Positions 17,986 to 26,942 of a stretch of DNA of 64,000 nt are shown one piece after another. The position numbers and the translations under genes were made by a program. Position 1 is the stretch's first letter. Each line of letters starts with the position of its first letter. The DNA is from Leifsonia poae (GTDB lineage: Bacteria > Actinomycetota > Actinomycetes > Actinomycetales > Microbacteriaceae), in assembly GCF_027921845.1 (NCBI RefSeq), contig NZ_BSEN01000002.1, positions 1 through 64,000 on the forward strand, read 5' to 3'. Under the pieces are notes generated by a model, which was not told the DNA's origin, searched no databases, and saw only the letters and a list, made by a program, of their open reading frames with translations.

Positions 17986-19059
17986 CTAGAGCTGCGCCAT
18001 GATCTGGCGGGCGATCACGCGGCCCGCGCGATTCGCGCCGATCGTGCTGGCCTGCGGGCCATACCCGGCCAGGAATATCCGCGGGTCCTGCCACGAGGCG
18101 CCGGAGGCGACCGTCAGCCCTCCGGACTTCTCGCGCAGCCTGAGCGGTGCGAGGTGGCGCAGCTCGGGGCGGAAGCCCGTCGCCCAGATGATCGCGTCGG
18201 CCTCGGTGAACGAGCCGTCGGGCCAGCGCACGCCGTCCTCCTCGATCGCCGTGAACATCGGCCGTTCCACCAGCACCCCGCGCTCGATGCCGGCCGCGAT
18301 GCGCCGGGTCTTCGGTACGCCGGTGCCGCTGACGATCGACGGGAGCGCCGCTCCGGCGCGAGCCGCCGCATCCTGCGCCGCCACCGCGGCGACACCGCCC
18401 TCGATCGTGAGCTCCGACTCGTCTTTGAACTCGACCGGACGCCGCGCGGCCCAGGTGACGCGCGCGGCGACGTTCTCGAGTTCGAGGAGGAAGCCGATCG
18501 CAGAGGTGCCACCGCCGACCACGACGACCGACTGCCCGGCGAACTCCTCGGCGGAGAGATAGGAGGAGGTATGCACATGCCTGCCCCTGAATGTGTTCAT
18601 CCCCGGGTAGTACGGCACGAACGGGGCGCCCCAGGTGCCGGTCGCGTTGACGACCATCCGGGCCCCCGTCTCGCCGCGGGTGTGCTCCACGATCAGGTCG
18701 GCCCCGCGGTCGAAGATGCTCGTGACGGTGACGGGGCGCTGCACGTCGAGGCCGAAGTGTTCTTCATACCGCCGGTAGTATCCGGCCACGATGTCGCGCG
18801 CGGGCAGCGAGCGATCGGCCGTCTCGAAGCTCAAGCCGAGCTCGGACATTCCCGGAAGATCATTCACGTGGTGGGCGCTGCCGAGCTTGAGGGCGTCCCA
18901 GCGATGCTGCCAGGCGCCACCCGTCGACGGACCCCTGTCGTAGATGATGAAATCGGCGCCGGGAGTGAGTTCGAACCGCCGCAGGTAGTACGCGACAGCG
19001 AGGCCCGCCTGGCCTGCTCCGACGATCACCACCTGGGTGTCGGTCCTCGTCGTGGTCAC
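17986..19059 (-). CDS. Flavin-dependent monooxygenase-like NAD(P)/FAD oxidoreductase
   Basis: A 357-residue two-dinucleotide-binding protein. The FAD motif VIVGAGQAGLA is at residues 11-21, the NADP-type motif VVVVGGGTSAIG near 176-187, and an ATGFRPELRHL segment precedes the C-terminus (GYGPQASTIGANRAGR). This matches the single-component YUC/CzcO-like flavoprotein family; the full FMO fingerprint FxGxxxHxxxY is only loosely present (FRGRHVHTSSY). Substrate unknown. The start is GTG 19059 with a weak ribosome site. It is convergent with the hydrolase; the 40-nt gap between them has a 10-bp repeat (ACGGCGCCGG). Confidence 0.82.
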   Translation of the reverse strand: MTTTRTDTQVVIVGAGQAGLAVAYYLRRFELTPGADFIIYDRGPSTGGAWQHRWDALKLGSAHHVNDLPGMSELGLSFETADRSLPARDIVAGYYRRYEEHFGLDVQRPVTVTSIFDRGADLIVEHTRGETGARMVVNATGTWGAPFVPYYPGMNTFRGRHVHTSSYLSAEEFAGQSVVVVGGGTSAIGFLLELENVAARVTWAARRPVEFKDESELTIEGGVAAVAAQDAAARAGAALPSIVSGTGVPKTRRIAAGIERGVLVERPMFTAIEEDGVRWPDGSFTEADAIIWATGFRPELRHLAPLRLREKSGGLTVASGASWQDPRIFLAGYGPQASTIGANRAGRVIARQIMAQL

Positions 19060-19118
19060 GCGCTCATCCCATCACTTCTCGCTGTGCGTGAACCCGGGGT
19101 TCCCCAGGCACCACATGC

Positions 19119-19181
19119 TAAACTAGCCCCTAGTTTTCATTGTTCCTGTTCGGATTCCCGGGTGGCTCATTGCCCACCCGG
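19119..19181 (+). promoter_or_regulatory. Promoter and structured leader of the DUF3073 gene
   Basis: A -10-like TAAACT (19119-19124) overlaps a perfect dyad AAACTAG-CCC-CTAGTTT (19120-19136). A second hairpin, CCGGGTGG (19158-19165) with CCACCCGG (19174-19181), lies in the leader before the ribosome site. The dyad over the -10 box suggests an operator; the hairpin could affect translation. Confidence 0.5.
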
Positions 19182-19205
19182 CCTGGCACCGTAAGGGGGT
19201 CACGC

Positions 19206-19412
19206 ATGGGGCGCGGCCGTCAAAAGGCAAAGCACACCAAAATCGCGCGCGAGCTGAAGTCGTTCAGCCCAGATGTGAACTACGACGCGCTCGAACGGGA
19301 GCTCACCGGACATTCTCATCACGACGACCAGTACGCTGCGTGGGCCGACTACGAGCCCGAGGGCTATAAAGGCGACACGTACGAAGACGAAGACCAGCCG
19401 AAGCGCGCGTAG
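19206..19412 (+). CDS. DUF3073 small acidic protein
   Basis: This 68-residue protein begins MGRGRQKAKHTKIARELKSF and has an acidic, Tyr-containing tail, the complete length and pattern of the actinobacterial DUF3073 family. The basic N-terminus and acidic C-terminus suggest nucleic-acid or ribosome contact, but the function is unknown. It is a conserved single-gene unit in Actinobacteria. GTAAGGGGGT upstream supplies a ribosome site for the ATG at 19206. Confidence 0.9.
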   Translation: MGRGRQKAKHTKIARELKSFSPDVNYDALERELTGHSHHDDQYAAWADYEPEGYKGDTYEDEDQPKRA

Positions 19413-19422
19413 CGCTCGCTGA

Positions 19423-20037
19423 TCACAGCCAGCCTTTCTCTGCGGCGACCCCCGCCGCCTCCGAGCGATTGCGCGCGCCCGTCTTGCCGATCGCGCTCGA
19501 GAGGTGGTTGCGCACCGTCCCCTCGCTGAGGTGCAGCGAGTGCGCGATATCGGTGATCGTCCCTCCGCGCCCGGCGACCACGAGGACCTCCGTCTCGCGC
19601 GGAGTGAGCGGGGAGCTGCCCGAGGCGAGCGACTCCGCCGCGAGCGTCGGATCCACGACGCGCAGCCCCGCGGCGACCCTCCGCACGGCGTCGGCCAGCC
19701 GGTCCGACGGCGTGTCCTTGACCACGAATCCGGATGCTCCCGCCTCCATCGCCCGTCGCAGGTAGCCCGGCCGGCCGAACGTCGTGACGATGAGCGATCG
19801 GCACGACGGCACCGCCGCGCGCAGAGCGGCCGCCGCCTGGATGCCGTCGAGTCCCGGCATCTCCACGTCGAGCAGCGCGACATCCGCGGCCGAGGCGCGG
19901 GCGGCATCCACCACGTCGTCGCCCCGGCCGACCTGCGCGACCACCTCGAGGTCCGGCTCCAGGTCGAGCAGCGCAGCGAGCGCGCCGCGCACCAGCGCCT
20001 GATCGTCGGCCAGCAGCAGCCGGATGGTCTCCGTCAC
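19423..20037 (-). CDS. LuxR-type response regulator (NarL/DesR class)
   Basis: A 204-residue two-domain regulator: receiver domain with acidic pocket Asp11/Asp12, phosphoacceptor Asp57 (LLDVEMPGLDG), switch Thr in LIVTTFG and Lys in VVKDTP; then a LuxR helix-turn-helix from about residue 140 (LTPRETEVLVV, GTVRNHLSSAIGKTGARNR). It starts at a GTG whose last bases overlap the kinase stop (20037-20034). It is the last gene of the ABC transporter/two-component operon, and it should respond to the upstream kinase and control the transporter. Confidence 0.93.
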   Translation of the reverse strand: MTETIRLLLADDQALVRGALAALLDLEPDLEVVAQVGRGDDVVDAARASAADVALLDVEMPGLDGIQAAAALRAAVPSCRSLIVTTFGRPGYLRRAMEAGASGFVVKDTPSDRLADAVRRVAAGLRVVDPTLAAESLASGSSPLTPRETEVLVVAGRGGTITDIAHSLHLSEGTVRNHLSSAIGKTGARNRSEAAGVAAEKGWL

Positions 20038-21221
20038 GCCTTTCCCTTCCGTACGGTCAGCCGAACGCCCCCGCGATCGCTCGGCCCCACCAGCACGCGC
20101 GCGCCCACCTCGCGGGCACGCGCCGTCAGTCCGTCGAGCCCGCTGCCGGAGACGGCGGCCACGAGCGGCGCCCGCTCTGCTCCGACGGCGCCGACCGCGG
20201 CCATCCCGTGCCCGTCGTCGTCGATCTCGAGGCTGTCGGCGGTCACCGTGACCCAGCAGTTGCGCGCCCCCGAATGCCGGATGACGTTGGTCACCCCTTC
20301 GCGGAGCACCCAGCCGAACAGCTCGCGCAGCCCCTGGTCGACGGAGTCACCGTTGCGGGGCAGGTGGGCGGCGATGTCGGCGGCGGCGAGCCCGGCCTGC
20401 GCCGCCGCGAGCTCGGTCGAGAGGCTCATCTCGCGGTAGCCGGCCACCGCGCCGCGCAGATCGGCGAGCGCCGCACGGGAGAGACGCTCGATGTCCGCGA
20501 GCTCCGCCTCCGCGCGCGCTGGGTCGATGGGCACCAGCCGCCCGGCGAGCTCCGACTTGACCGTCACCACCGTCAGTGAGTGCCCCAGCACGTCATGCAT
20601 GTCGCGGGAGAACCGGGCGCGCTCCTCGACGACCGCCAGCCTGGCCACTTCGACCTGCGCGGCGCGCAGCTCCCGCACGGTCGACAACTGCCGGTTGAGG
20701 CCGAACATCATCGAGGCGACCGAGAAGGTCACGATCGCCGAAAAGGCGGCGGAATCGCTGAATCCGGTGACGATCCCATAGGCGATCGGGGGCAGCACCA
20801 GCACCAGCGTCGCCACGGCCATCAGGGCGAACTCGTCGAAGACGGCGCCCGCGGCAACGGCCACCAGTGCCGAGAGCCAGAACGCAGTGCTCCCCATCAG
20901 GAAGAAGAACACCAGCGATCCGGCCCAGAGCAGCACGACGGCCAGGATGCGCGTGCGCCGGGGTGCGCCCCAGCACAGCGGCGCCATCACGATGAACGCC
21001 GCGTAGAACACGAGCAGCAGCACACTGGTGACGATCTTCATGGCCGGCGAAACCGCTGAACTCCACACCGCGATGAACGTCAGCACCTGGTACAGCAGGC
21101 CGAACGACGCTCCGATGTACCATCCTCTGGCCTGCGGGTTGAGAATCCTCGCGCGGGCGGTCTCCCAGCGGCTCTCCAGAACCGAGGGCCGCCGAGGCTG
21201 CTCGGTGGCGACCACATCCAT
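20034..21221 (-). CDS. Sensor histidine kinase (DesK/HisKA_3 class)
   Basis: A 395-residue membrane kinase. Residues 35-170 contain about five hydrophobic segments with short loops, so sensing is probably within the membrane. The HisKA_3 motif RFSRDMHDVLGHSL places the phosphoacceptor at His209, and the ATPase part has VLREGVTNVIRHSGA (N box), DDDGHGM and GSGLDGLTAR (G box). It starts at ATG 21221 with a weak ribosome site; an in-frame upstream ATG near 21266 is possible. This DesK-like family commonly reads membrane state or cell-wall antibiotics with an adjacent ABC transporter. Confidence 0.9.
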   Translation of the reverse strand: MDVVATEQPRRPSVLESRWETARARILNPQARGWYIGASFGLLYQVLTFIAVWSSAVSPAMKIVTSVLLLVFYAAFIVMAPLCWGAPRRTRILAVVLLWAGSLVFFFLMGSTAFWLSALVAVAAGAVFDEFALMAVATLVLVLPPIAYGIVTGFSDSAAFSAIVTFSVASMMFGLNRQLSTVRELRAAQVEVARLAVVEERARFSRDMHDVLGHSLTVVTVKSELAGRLVPIDPARAEAELADIERLSRAALADLRGAVAGYREMSLSTELAAAQAGLAAADIAAHLPRNGDSVDQGLRELFGWVLREGVTNVIRHSGARNCWVTVTADSLEIDDDGHGMAAVGAVGAERAPLVAAVSGSGLDGLTARAREVGARVLVGPSDRGGVRLTVRKGKA

Positions 21222-21280
21222 GGCTTCAACTGTAGACCGCCGGGCGGAGGCGGACGGGGCGCGCATCGGTGGCGATCCGG

Positions 21281-22024
21281 TCAGCTGCGGGCCGCATCCC
21301 GGCGGTAGCGCCACACGATGAACAGCCCGAGCACGAGCGTCCAGCCGAGCAGCACCACGGCCGGGGTGAGGATGTCGCCACTCACGTGCGCGCCCATCTG
21401 CCCGATGCGGTTCAGCCAGTACGACGGCACCACCTGCGCCACGTCCGCCACCCAGGCCGGGAAGATCTGCAGCGGGATCCAGAGTCCGCCGAGCACCGCC
21501 ATCCCCATGAACACCGCCATGAAGAGCGGCTGGGCGTACTCCGGCTTGGCAAACTGACCGATCAGGATGCCGATCAACGCGAACGGGATGACACCGCACC
21601 ACAGCCCGAGGCCGGCCATCAGCCAGTTCATGAACGGCAGGTCCGAGTGGTAAAGGATGCCAGAGACGCTGAAGATCACCAGGATCGACACCAGCCCCAT
21701 CAGCATGGCGGTGATGAGCTTCGACAGCAGGTAGCCGGTCCCGCTCAGCGGGGTGATGCGCAGCTGACGATTCCAGCCGATCGACCGTTCGGTGACGATG
21801 TTGAAGGCCTGCGAGAGCGCCGCCATCATCCCGCCGTAGCCGGCCACCTGGATGGTCGTGACGACGATCCACGGCAGCTTGGTCACGCTGTCGAACTGCC
21901 CGTTGCCACCGAAGGTGCCGCCGAATGCGAACAGCATCACGAGGGGGACGGCGAGCGTGAAGATCATCGCTCTGGCGTTCTTGATCTGGCGCAGGGACTC
22001 GAGTCCGAGGTAGGCGATGCTCAT
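21281..22024 (-). CDS. ABC-2 type transporter permease
   Basis: A 247-residue protein with six membrane segments and the ABC-2 architecture (N-terminal MSIAYLGLESLRQIKNARA, late GLWIPLQIFPAWVADVAQVVPSYWLNRIGQ). Its ATG overlaps the stop of the ATPase gene (ATGA). With the ATPase it forms an exporter of the YvfS/EcsB-like type, controlled by the two-component system 59 nt downstream. The exported substance is unknown. Confidence 0.9.
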   Translation of the reverse strand: MSIAYLGLESLRQIKNARAMIFTLAVPLVMLFAFGGTFGGNGQFDSVTKLPWIVVTTIQVAGYGGMMAALSQAFNIVTERSIGWNRQLRITPLSGTGYLLSKLITAMLMGLVSILVIFSVSGILYHSDLPFMNWLMAGLGLWCGVIPFALIGILIGQFAKPEYAQPLFMAVFMGMAVLGGLWIPLQIFPAWVADVAQVVPSYWLNRIGQMGAHVSGDILTPAVVLLGWTLVLGLFIVWRYRRDAARS

Positions 22025-23073
22025 CGCGTGGCTCCGTTCGCAAGGGTGGTCTCCGGGACCGCGGTGGTCGCGGGGGCCGGGGTGTCGTCGGCGGCGGCGG
22101 CGAGTGCCGCCGTCTGGTCGTCCGAGGTCGCCAGAGCGGCGGATCCCTCGGTGAGCGCGAGGAACGCGTCGTCCATGGTGTGGGCGGTCACCTCGATGTC
22201 GTGGATGTCGTCGTGCGTCGCGAGCAGCGACCGGAGGGTGGCATCCGAATCGTCGCTGACGATCGTGAACTGGTCGCCGCGGTGATCGAGGGAACGCACC
22301 CCCGGCAGCCGCAGCAGGGACTCCTCGACGGCAGCCGACCAGGCGAACTCGGCGCTCGCCCGGATGCGGCGCCCCGAGACGACGGCTTTGACCTCGTTCG
22401 GGGTGCCGTCGGCGACGATCCGCCCCTTGCTGAGCATCACGATCCGGTCGGCGTAGGCGTCGGCCTCGTCGAGGTAGTGCGTGGCGAACACCACGGTGCG
22501 CCCCTCGTCGGTGAACTCCCGCATCGACTGCCAGAACGTGCGGCGGGCCTCCACGTCCATCGCGGCGGTCGGCTCGTCGAGGAAGAGCAGGTCGGGGTTG
22601 GAGACCACGGCGACCGCGAAGCGGGCCCGCTGCATCTGGCCGCCCGAGAGCTTGCTCACCTTCTGGCGCGCGATCTCGGTGCAGCGCGCGCGCTCGAGCG
22701 CCTCGGCGACGCTCAGCGGATGCCGGTGTGCCGAGGCGACGAGCGCGACGGACTGCGCGACGGTCAGAGTGGGCAACAGGGCGCCGCCCTGGAGCATCGC
22801 CCCCACCCGTCCGGCCTCGATGGCGGAACGCGGCTGCTCCCCGAAGAGCGCGGCGGTGCCGGCCGTCGGATGCGCGAGCCCGAGCGCAAGGTCGATGGTC
22901 GTGGACTTGCCGGCGCCGTTGGGGCCGAGCAGGGCGACGACCTCGCCGGGCTGGATGGTGAGGCTCACCCCGTTGACGGCCTGCAGCGAGCCGAAGGACT
23001 TCCGCAGGTCGGTGAGCTGGATGGCAGGTGTCTGATTCACCTTCTCAGCGTGCCCGGATGCGCCGCCCGGCAC
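22021..23073 (-). CDS. ABC transporter ATP-binding protein
   Basis: A 350-residue ATPase. Walker A is GPNGAGKST (about 50-58), the signature is KLSGGQMQRARFA, Walker B is LLFLDEP, and the switch His is in FATHYLDEAD. Residues 230-300 are a C-terminal domain seen in drug or lipid exporters, followed by an Ala/Thr/Pro tail. The start is uncertain: GTG 23073 is the longest, GTG 23040 begins nearer the conserved part (VNQTPAIQLTDLRKSFG). Neither has a convincing ribosome site. It is the first gene of a four-gene operon ATPase - permease - kinase - regulator. Confidence 0.92.
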   Translation of the reverse strand: MPGGASGHAEKVNQTPAIQLTDLRKSFGSLQAVNGVSLTIQPGEVVALLGPNGAGKSTTIDLALGLAHPTAGTAALFGEQPRSAIEAGRVGAMLQGGALLPTLTVAQSVALVASAHRHPLSVAEALERARCTEIARQKVSKLSGGQMQRARFAVAVVSNPDLLFLDEPTAAMDVEARRTFWQSMREFTDEGRTVVFATHYLDEADAYADRIVMLSKGRIVADGTPNEVKAVVSGRRIRASAEFAWSAAVEESLLRLPGVRSLDHRGDQFTIVSDDSDATLRSLLATHDDIHDIEVTAHTMDDAFLALTEGSAALATSDDQTAALAAAADDTPAPATTAVPETTLANGATR

Positions 23074-23099
23074 TCAGAGCGTCCGTCAGGTTTCCGGGG

Positions 23100-23111
23100 T
23101 GACATTTGTCA
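23100..23111. promoter_or_regulatory. Candidate response-regulator operator
   Basis: TGACATTTGTCA is an inverted repeat with 5-bp arms about 27 bp upstream of the ATPase start. Dyads of this size are typical sites for LuxR-type regulators of ABC exporters, and the operon encodes one. Confidence 0.45.
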
Positions 23112-23141
23112 TGGCCGGGCCGCCTGGGAGGATCGTGCCTT

Positions 23142-23172
23142 TTCGCACGACGCGCCCGGTGGGTCGTGCGAA
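23142..23172 (-). terminator. Hairpin after the surface-protein gene
   Basis: TTCGCACGA (23142-23150) and TCGTGCGAA (23164-23172) form a perfect 9-bp stem with a 13-nt loop. On the minus strand it follows the surface-protein stop by about 24 nt and is followed by AAGGC, without a T-run, so it is a weak intrinsic terminator at best. Confidence 0.5.
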
Positions 23173-23195
23173 TGCGCACGGTTCGAACGGTGGCG

Positions 23196-24554
23196 CTAGG
23201 TCGCGGCGTTGCGCGAGCCGCCGAACCGCACGAGGCCGACGACGCCGAGGATGCCGCCCGCCGTGAGCAGCGCGGCACCGAGCATCAGGATGAAGTCGTT
23301 GCCGACGTTCGCGGCCGGCGCGCTGCCCGTCGGGTCGGCTGCCGGCAGCACGGAGTCGTGGCCCGTTCCCGAACCGCCGACGGATGCGCCCGGAAGGGTC
23401 GCCGACGGCGCGGTCGCAGCGGCGACGCCGGGGAGCGACACCGTCGCGCCCGCCGTCGCCACGTCCGTCGTCGCCCGCTGCAGCAGTACGAAGAACGAAG
23501 CAGCCGGTGCTCCGGCGGGGCGCGTCGCCAGGGGGACGGTGACGGTCGCGGAGCGCTGCCCGTCCGCCAGCGTCGCGGTCACGCGGGTCGCCGTATACTC
23601 CTTTCCGGCGCGAGCCGTCCCGTCTGCGGTGACGACGTCGACGGAGGCGGTGCCGGCGGCGCTCGCCCGGTTCACGGTGATCGTCGCGCGACGTGCATCC
23701 GAAGCGACCGGCGCAGCCGAGACCGACAATGGGCCCGCCGCCCCGGTCACGGTGAGGTCGCCGGCGGCGTGCGATGGACGCAGGTCAGAGCCCGCGGGCG
23801 GCACGAACGTCGCCTCGATGGTGTGGTTTCCAGCCGTCGGCGCAGCGAGCTCGGTGCGCGTGATCCCCTGCTCGTCGACCTCCACCTCGACCGCACGGCC
23901 GGCATCGACACGGAACTCGACGTGTCCGGTCGATGGTGCGCTCAGCTGCATCCGGGAGACCGCGGCCGTCACGCTGACGAGCCCGCCGGGGGCGACCGTC
24001 GACGGTGCTGACAGGGCGACGGTGGTGACCGTCGAGCACGCGGGCGCCGAGCCGTCGAGGAGTGCGCTCGCGCCGCCGAGCTGCCAGGTCGCGGGCGGCG
24101 CTCCCGCGTCCAGCGTCAGTGACCACACGCCGTGATGCTCGCCGGGGGCGAAGGTCTCCGGCTGGCCGCGGTCGGCGACGCCCGGCACGAGCGCGTTCGT
24201 GGTTCCGCCGGCGGTCAGCTTCACGGGCGAGGTGGCTGTGCTGCGGTAGCCGAGGATCAGCGTCCGTGCGGTGAACGGGTCACCACCGGTGCCGCCCGCG
24301 CCGTCGATCGCGGCGTCGGCGCGGCAGTCGACGAAGGGCGTCACCGGCGGGGCGGAGGTCGGCGACGCGCTCGGAGTGGTCACGGGCGCGGTAGTCGCGG
24401 GAGCTGGCGAAGATGCGGACGACGAGGACGGCGAGCTCGGCATGGCCGCCGCAGCGACCGCCTGACCGAGGATCGACACGCCGGACACGGCGAGGACGAT
24501 GCTCGCACCGGCGATCCCGAAGGCCGCGCGGAGGCTGGCGTTCGGACGTGTCAC
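23196..24554 (-). CDS. Secreted, membrane-anchored surface protein with Ig-like and calx-beta domains
   Basis: A 452-residue protein with a signal peptide (residues 1-36), a Ser/Thr/Ala/Pro linker (37-70), a domain with a Cys pair (Cys77 and one near 190), an Ig-like repeat domain (about 193-285, STVTTVALSAPSTVAPGG), a calx-beta-type domain (about 290-385, DGTARAGKEYTATR), and a C-terminal hydrophobic segment followed by RFGGSRNAAT. This is the plan of a wall- or membrane-anchored adhesin or structural protein. The start is GTG 24554; a -10 TAGAGT lies 7 nt upstream and no ribosome site is seen, so it is probably leaderless. Confidence 0.75.
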   Translation of the reverse strand: MTRPNASLRAAFGIAGASIVLAVSGVSILGQAVAAAAMPSSPSSSSASSPAPATTAPVTTPSASPTSAPPVTPFVDCRADAAIDGAGGTGGDPFTARTLILGYRSTATSPVKLTAGGTTNALVPGVADRGQPETFAPGEHHGVWSLTLDAGAPPATWQLGGASALLDGSAPACSTVTTVALSAPSTVAPGGLVSVTAAVSRMQLSAPSTGHVEFRVDAGRAVEVEVDEQGITRTELAAPTAGNHTIEATFVPPAGSDLRPSHAAGDLTVTGAAGPLSVSAAPVASDARRATITVNRASAAGTASVDVVTADGTARAGKEYTATRVTATLADGQRSATVTVPLATRPAGAPAASFFVLLQRATTDVATAGATVSLPGVAAATAPSATLPGASVGGSGTGHDSVLPAADPTGSAPAANVGNDFILMLGAALLTAGGILGVVGLVRFGGSRNAAT

Positions 24555-24629
24555 AGCGGCAACTCTAGCCGCTGGGGGCCGACGGGCGCGTCTACCCGTT
24601 AGGGTGACGCGCCGCGCGGCCCGCGCTGG

Positions 24630-26831
24630 TCAGAAGGAGCCGCCTCCGCCGTCGCCGCCACCGCCTCCGTCGCCGCCGAAGAAGCCGCCGCCGCCGATGT
24701 CGCCGCCGCCACCGAAGCCGCCGGAGAAGAAACCGCCACCACCGGCGTCTCCGCCGCTGGCGTCACCTCCGCCACCGCCGCCACCCCAGTCGCCGCCACC
24801 GCCGCCGCCGAAGAAGCCGCCACCACCGCCACCGCCCCGCAGCACGGAGTCGATCAGGATGCCGCCGAGCACGGCTCCGAAGATGCCGCTGCCGTTGCCA
24901 CCACCGCCGCGGCCGTAGCCGCCACGGCCGCCGAACATTCCGCCCGCGCCAGACGAGAACCCGTTCACGTCCGAGTCGGCGAGCTGGATGGCCTCGGCCG
25001 CGAGCTGGTCGGCGCGCTGGGCATTCGGGAGAGCAGCGCCCGGATCGCTCGTCGCGGTGGACTGCGCGAGCGCCAGCAGGCGCGACGCCTCGGCGAGACG
25101 CGTCCGCGCCTCCGCGCCGACGGCGCCCCTGCGAGCCGCGATGAAGTCGGTGGCGGCCGCGATGCGGCTCTGAGCCGAGGCGAGCGTCTGCCCCAGGGAG
25201 GCGGCCGCGCGCTGGTCCTGCGCCTGCTTCGTGCGCACCGCGTTCAGCACGCCGTCGATCTCCCGATTGGCGAGTTCGAGCTTCTGCAGCAGTTCCCGCG
25301 GATTCACCTGCGGACCGCTCAAGCGGGACTGCACATCGGTGACGGCACTCTGAGCGGTGCCCTGCGCGGTCATGATGGCACCGCTCGGGTCGCCCGCCGC
25401 CGCGAGCGCCCTGGCATCCGCGATGTCGCGCTGCAGGTCGGCGACGAGTTCGTCCACCCGGGCGCGCGCCGCCGCCAGATCGGTGCCGACGCGGTCGACC
25501 GCGTCGAGAAGGAGCCCGGACTGACTGATCGCCGCTTCGGCCGCGCGCACGCTCACCGCGGCCTGGCTCGTGGAACCGGCCGCGGCCTTCGCCTCCGCGT
25601 CGGCGAGCGCCGTCTCCGCGAACGTCAGCCGCTCCTCGGCCTGGGTCGCGTTGTCGCGCACGGTGGCCAGAGGAGCATCCGAATAGTCGGAGGTGAGGCG
25701 CGCCAGCGTCGTGCGGGTCTGGTCGAGGCGCACCCGCACGGCGGCGATTCCCGAACGCAGCGCTGAGACCCGGCCGGGGATGTCGGCGGCCAGCGATCGC
25801 AGCTCGGCGAACGCCGCGGCCTGCTCGTCGAGGAGCTTGCTCGCCTCCGCCGACCCGTGGATGATCGCGCTGTTCCAGTCCCGGCGCTCCTGGTCGGTGT
25901 CGGGAACGGCGTCGTCGAGCTTCTGCTTGAGGCCGAAGGCGTCCTTCAGCTTCGCCTTGGCCGCCTCGAGAGCCACGGCGAACGGCCGGGCGGCCTCCTC
26001 ACCGTATTGGGCGACCGCGAAGTCGAGTTCCTGAGCACTCGACTGCAGCGCGTCATCCGTGCGGACGAGCGCGCTGCCCGCGCGGCGCTCGAGCTCGTCG
26101 AGCGGGAGCGTCTGCAGCTCGTCGACCGGCGGCGGTGGCGGGGCCGCTGCACGCGCCGCCTCGGCCTCGGCCTTCCGTCGCCGCCCCGCGCGCACGAAGA
26201 CCAGCACGATCACCCCGACGATGACGAGCAGGATGACGACCAGTGCGATCCCGAGACCGGTGAGGAACCCTGACGATCCGGACGATCCGTCCCCGGCCGT
26301 CCCTCCGGTGCCGGAGCCCCCGGAACCGTTGTCGCTCCCACCGCCGTTCGACGTAAGGGCGTCGCTGATGCCGGATGCCGCAGCGACGCCGGCCCCGGCC
26401 CAGTCGTCGGCCTTCAGCTTCGGCTCGATCTGGTTCTTCTCGATGCTCGTCAGCTGTGCGTTGTCGAGCGGTCCCGCGGTGTCACCCGAGAAGTAGTAGT
26501 ACCGGCTCTCGATCGCGACGGAGAGCAGGTAGTCGTTCGACGTCAGGTGGTTCTGCTCCGCGGTGGTGAGCGCCCAGGAACGGGCATCCGATGGCGAGGT
26601 GAACGTGTCGACGTAGACGACGTACAGGTTGACGCCGTGCTGGTCGGCCAGAGCCTTCGCAGCGTTCTCGACCGCGGACGTGTCGCCCTTCAGTGCGCCC
26701 GCGTCGTCGACGACATGCGTCGATCCAAAGGTTACCGGCGACTGCGCGTACGCGGCAGTCGCTCCCCCGATGGCCGTGATGGCCAGGCCCGCCGCAATGA
26801 CCCCCGCGACGATCGCCTTTCGTATGTGCAT
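24630..26831 (-). CDS. TPM-domain membrane protein with Gly-rich tail
   Basis: A 733-residue protein: signal peptide (1-29, cleavage after AYAQS or nearby), TPM domain (about 35-160: VVDDAGALKGD, LYVVYVDTF, SRYYYFSGD), Gly/Ser linker, a membrane segment (about 192-216) with a positive stop, a long Ala-rich helical region (230-620), and a tail of Gly/Phe repeats (FFGGGGGGDWGG and similar). TPM proteins include Psb32/YgcG relatives with weak phosphatase activity, usually linked to envelope or photosystem repair. The Gly-rich tail resembles that of YgcG and may aid assembly. ATG 26831 has GAGGGTGG upstream. Confidence 0.82.
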   Translation of the reverse strand: MHIRKAIVAGVIAAGLAITAIGGATAAYAQSPVTFGSTHVVDDAGALKGDTSAVENAAKALADQHGVNLYVVYVDTFTSPSDARSWALTTAEQNHLTSNDYLLSVAIESRYYYFSGDTAGPLDNAQLTSIEKNQIEPKLKADDWAGAGVAAASGISDALTSNGGGSDNGSGGSGTGGTAGDGSSGSSGFLTGLGIALVVILLVIVGVIVLVFVRAGRRRKAEAEAARAAAPPPPPVDELQTLPLDELERRAGSALVRTDDALQSSAQELDFAVAQYGEEAARPFAVALEAAKAKLKDAFGLKQKLDDAVPDTDQERRDWNSAIIHGSAEASKLLDEQAAAFAELRSLAADIPGRVSALRSGIAAVRVRLDQTRTTLARLTSDYSDAPLATVRDNATQAEERLTFAETALADAEAKAAAGSTSQAAVSVRAAEAAISQSGLLLDAVDRVGTDLAAARARVDELVADLQRDIADARALAAAGDPSGAIMTAQGTAQSAVTDVQSRLSGPQVNPRELLQKLELANREIDGVLNAVRTKQAQDQRAAASLGQTLASAQSRIAAATDFIAARRGAVGAEARTRLAEASRLLALAQSTATSDPGAALPNAQRADQLAAEAIQLADSDVNGFSSGAGGMFGGRGGYGRGGGGNGSGIFGAVLGGILIDSVLRGGGGGGGFFGGGGGGDWGGGGGGGDASGGDAGGGGFFSGGFGGGGDIGGGGFFGGDGGGGGDGGGGSF

Positions 26832-26942
26832 CGTTCCGCCACCCTCAGCTGGTCCGTCAGGCTCTCATTGTAAGGAGCGCGACAGGCTGGATGAGGGAGA
26901 GGAGGTCAGTTCACAGAGAGCGGCAGCAGTTCCCGGCCGGCG

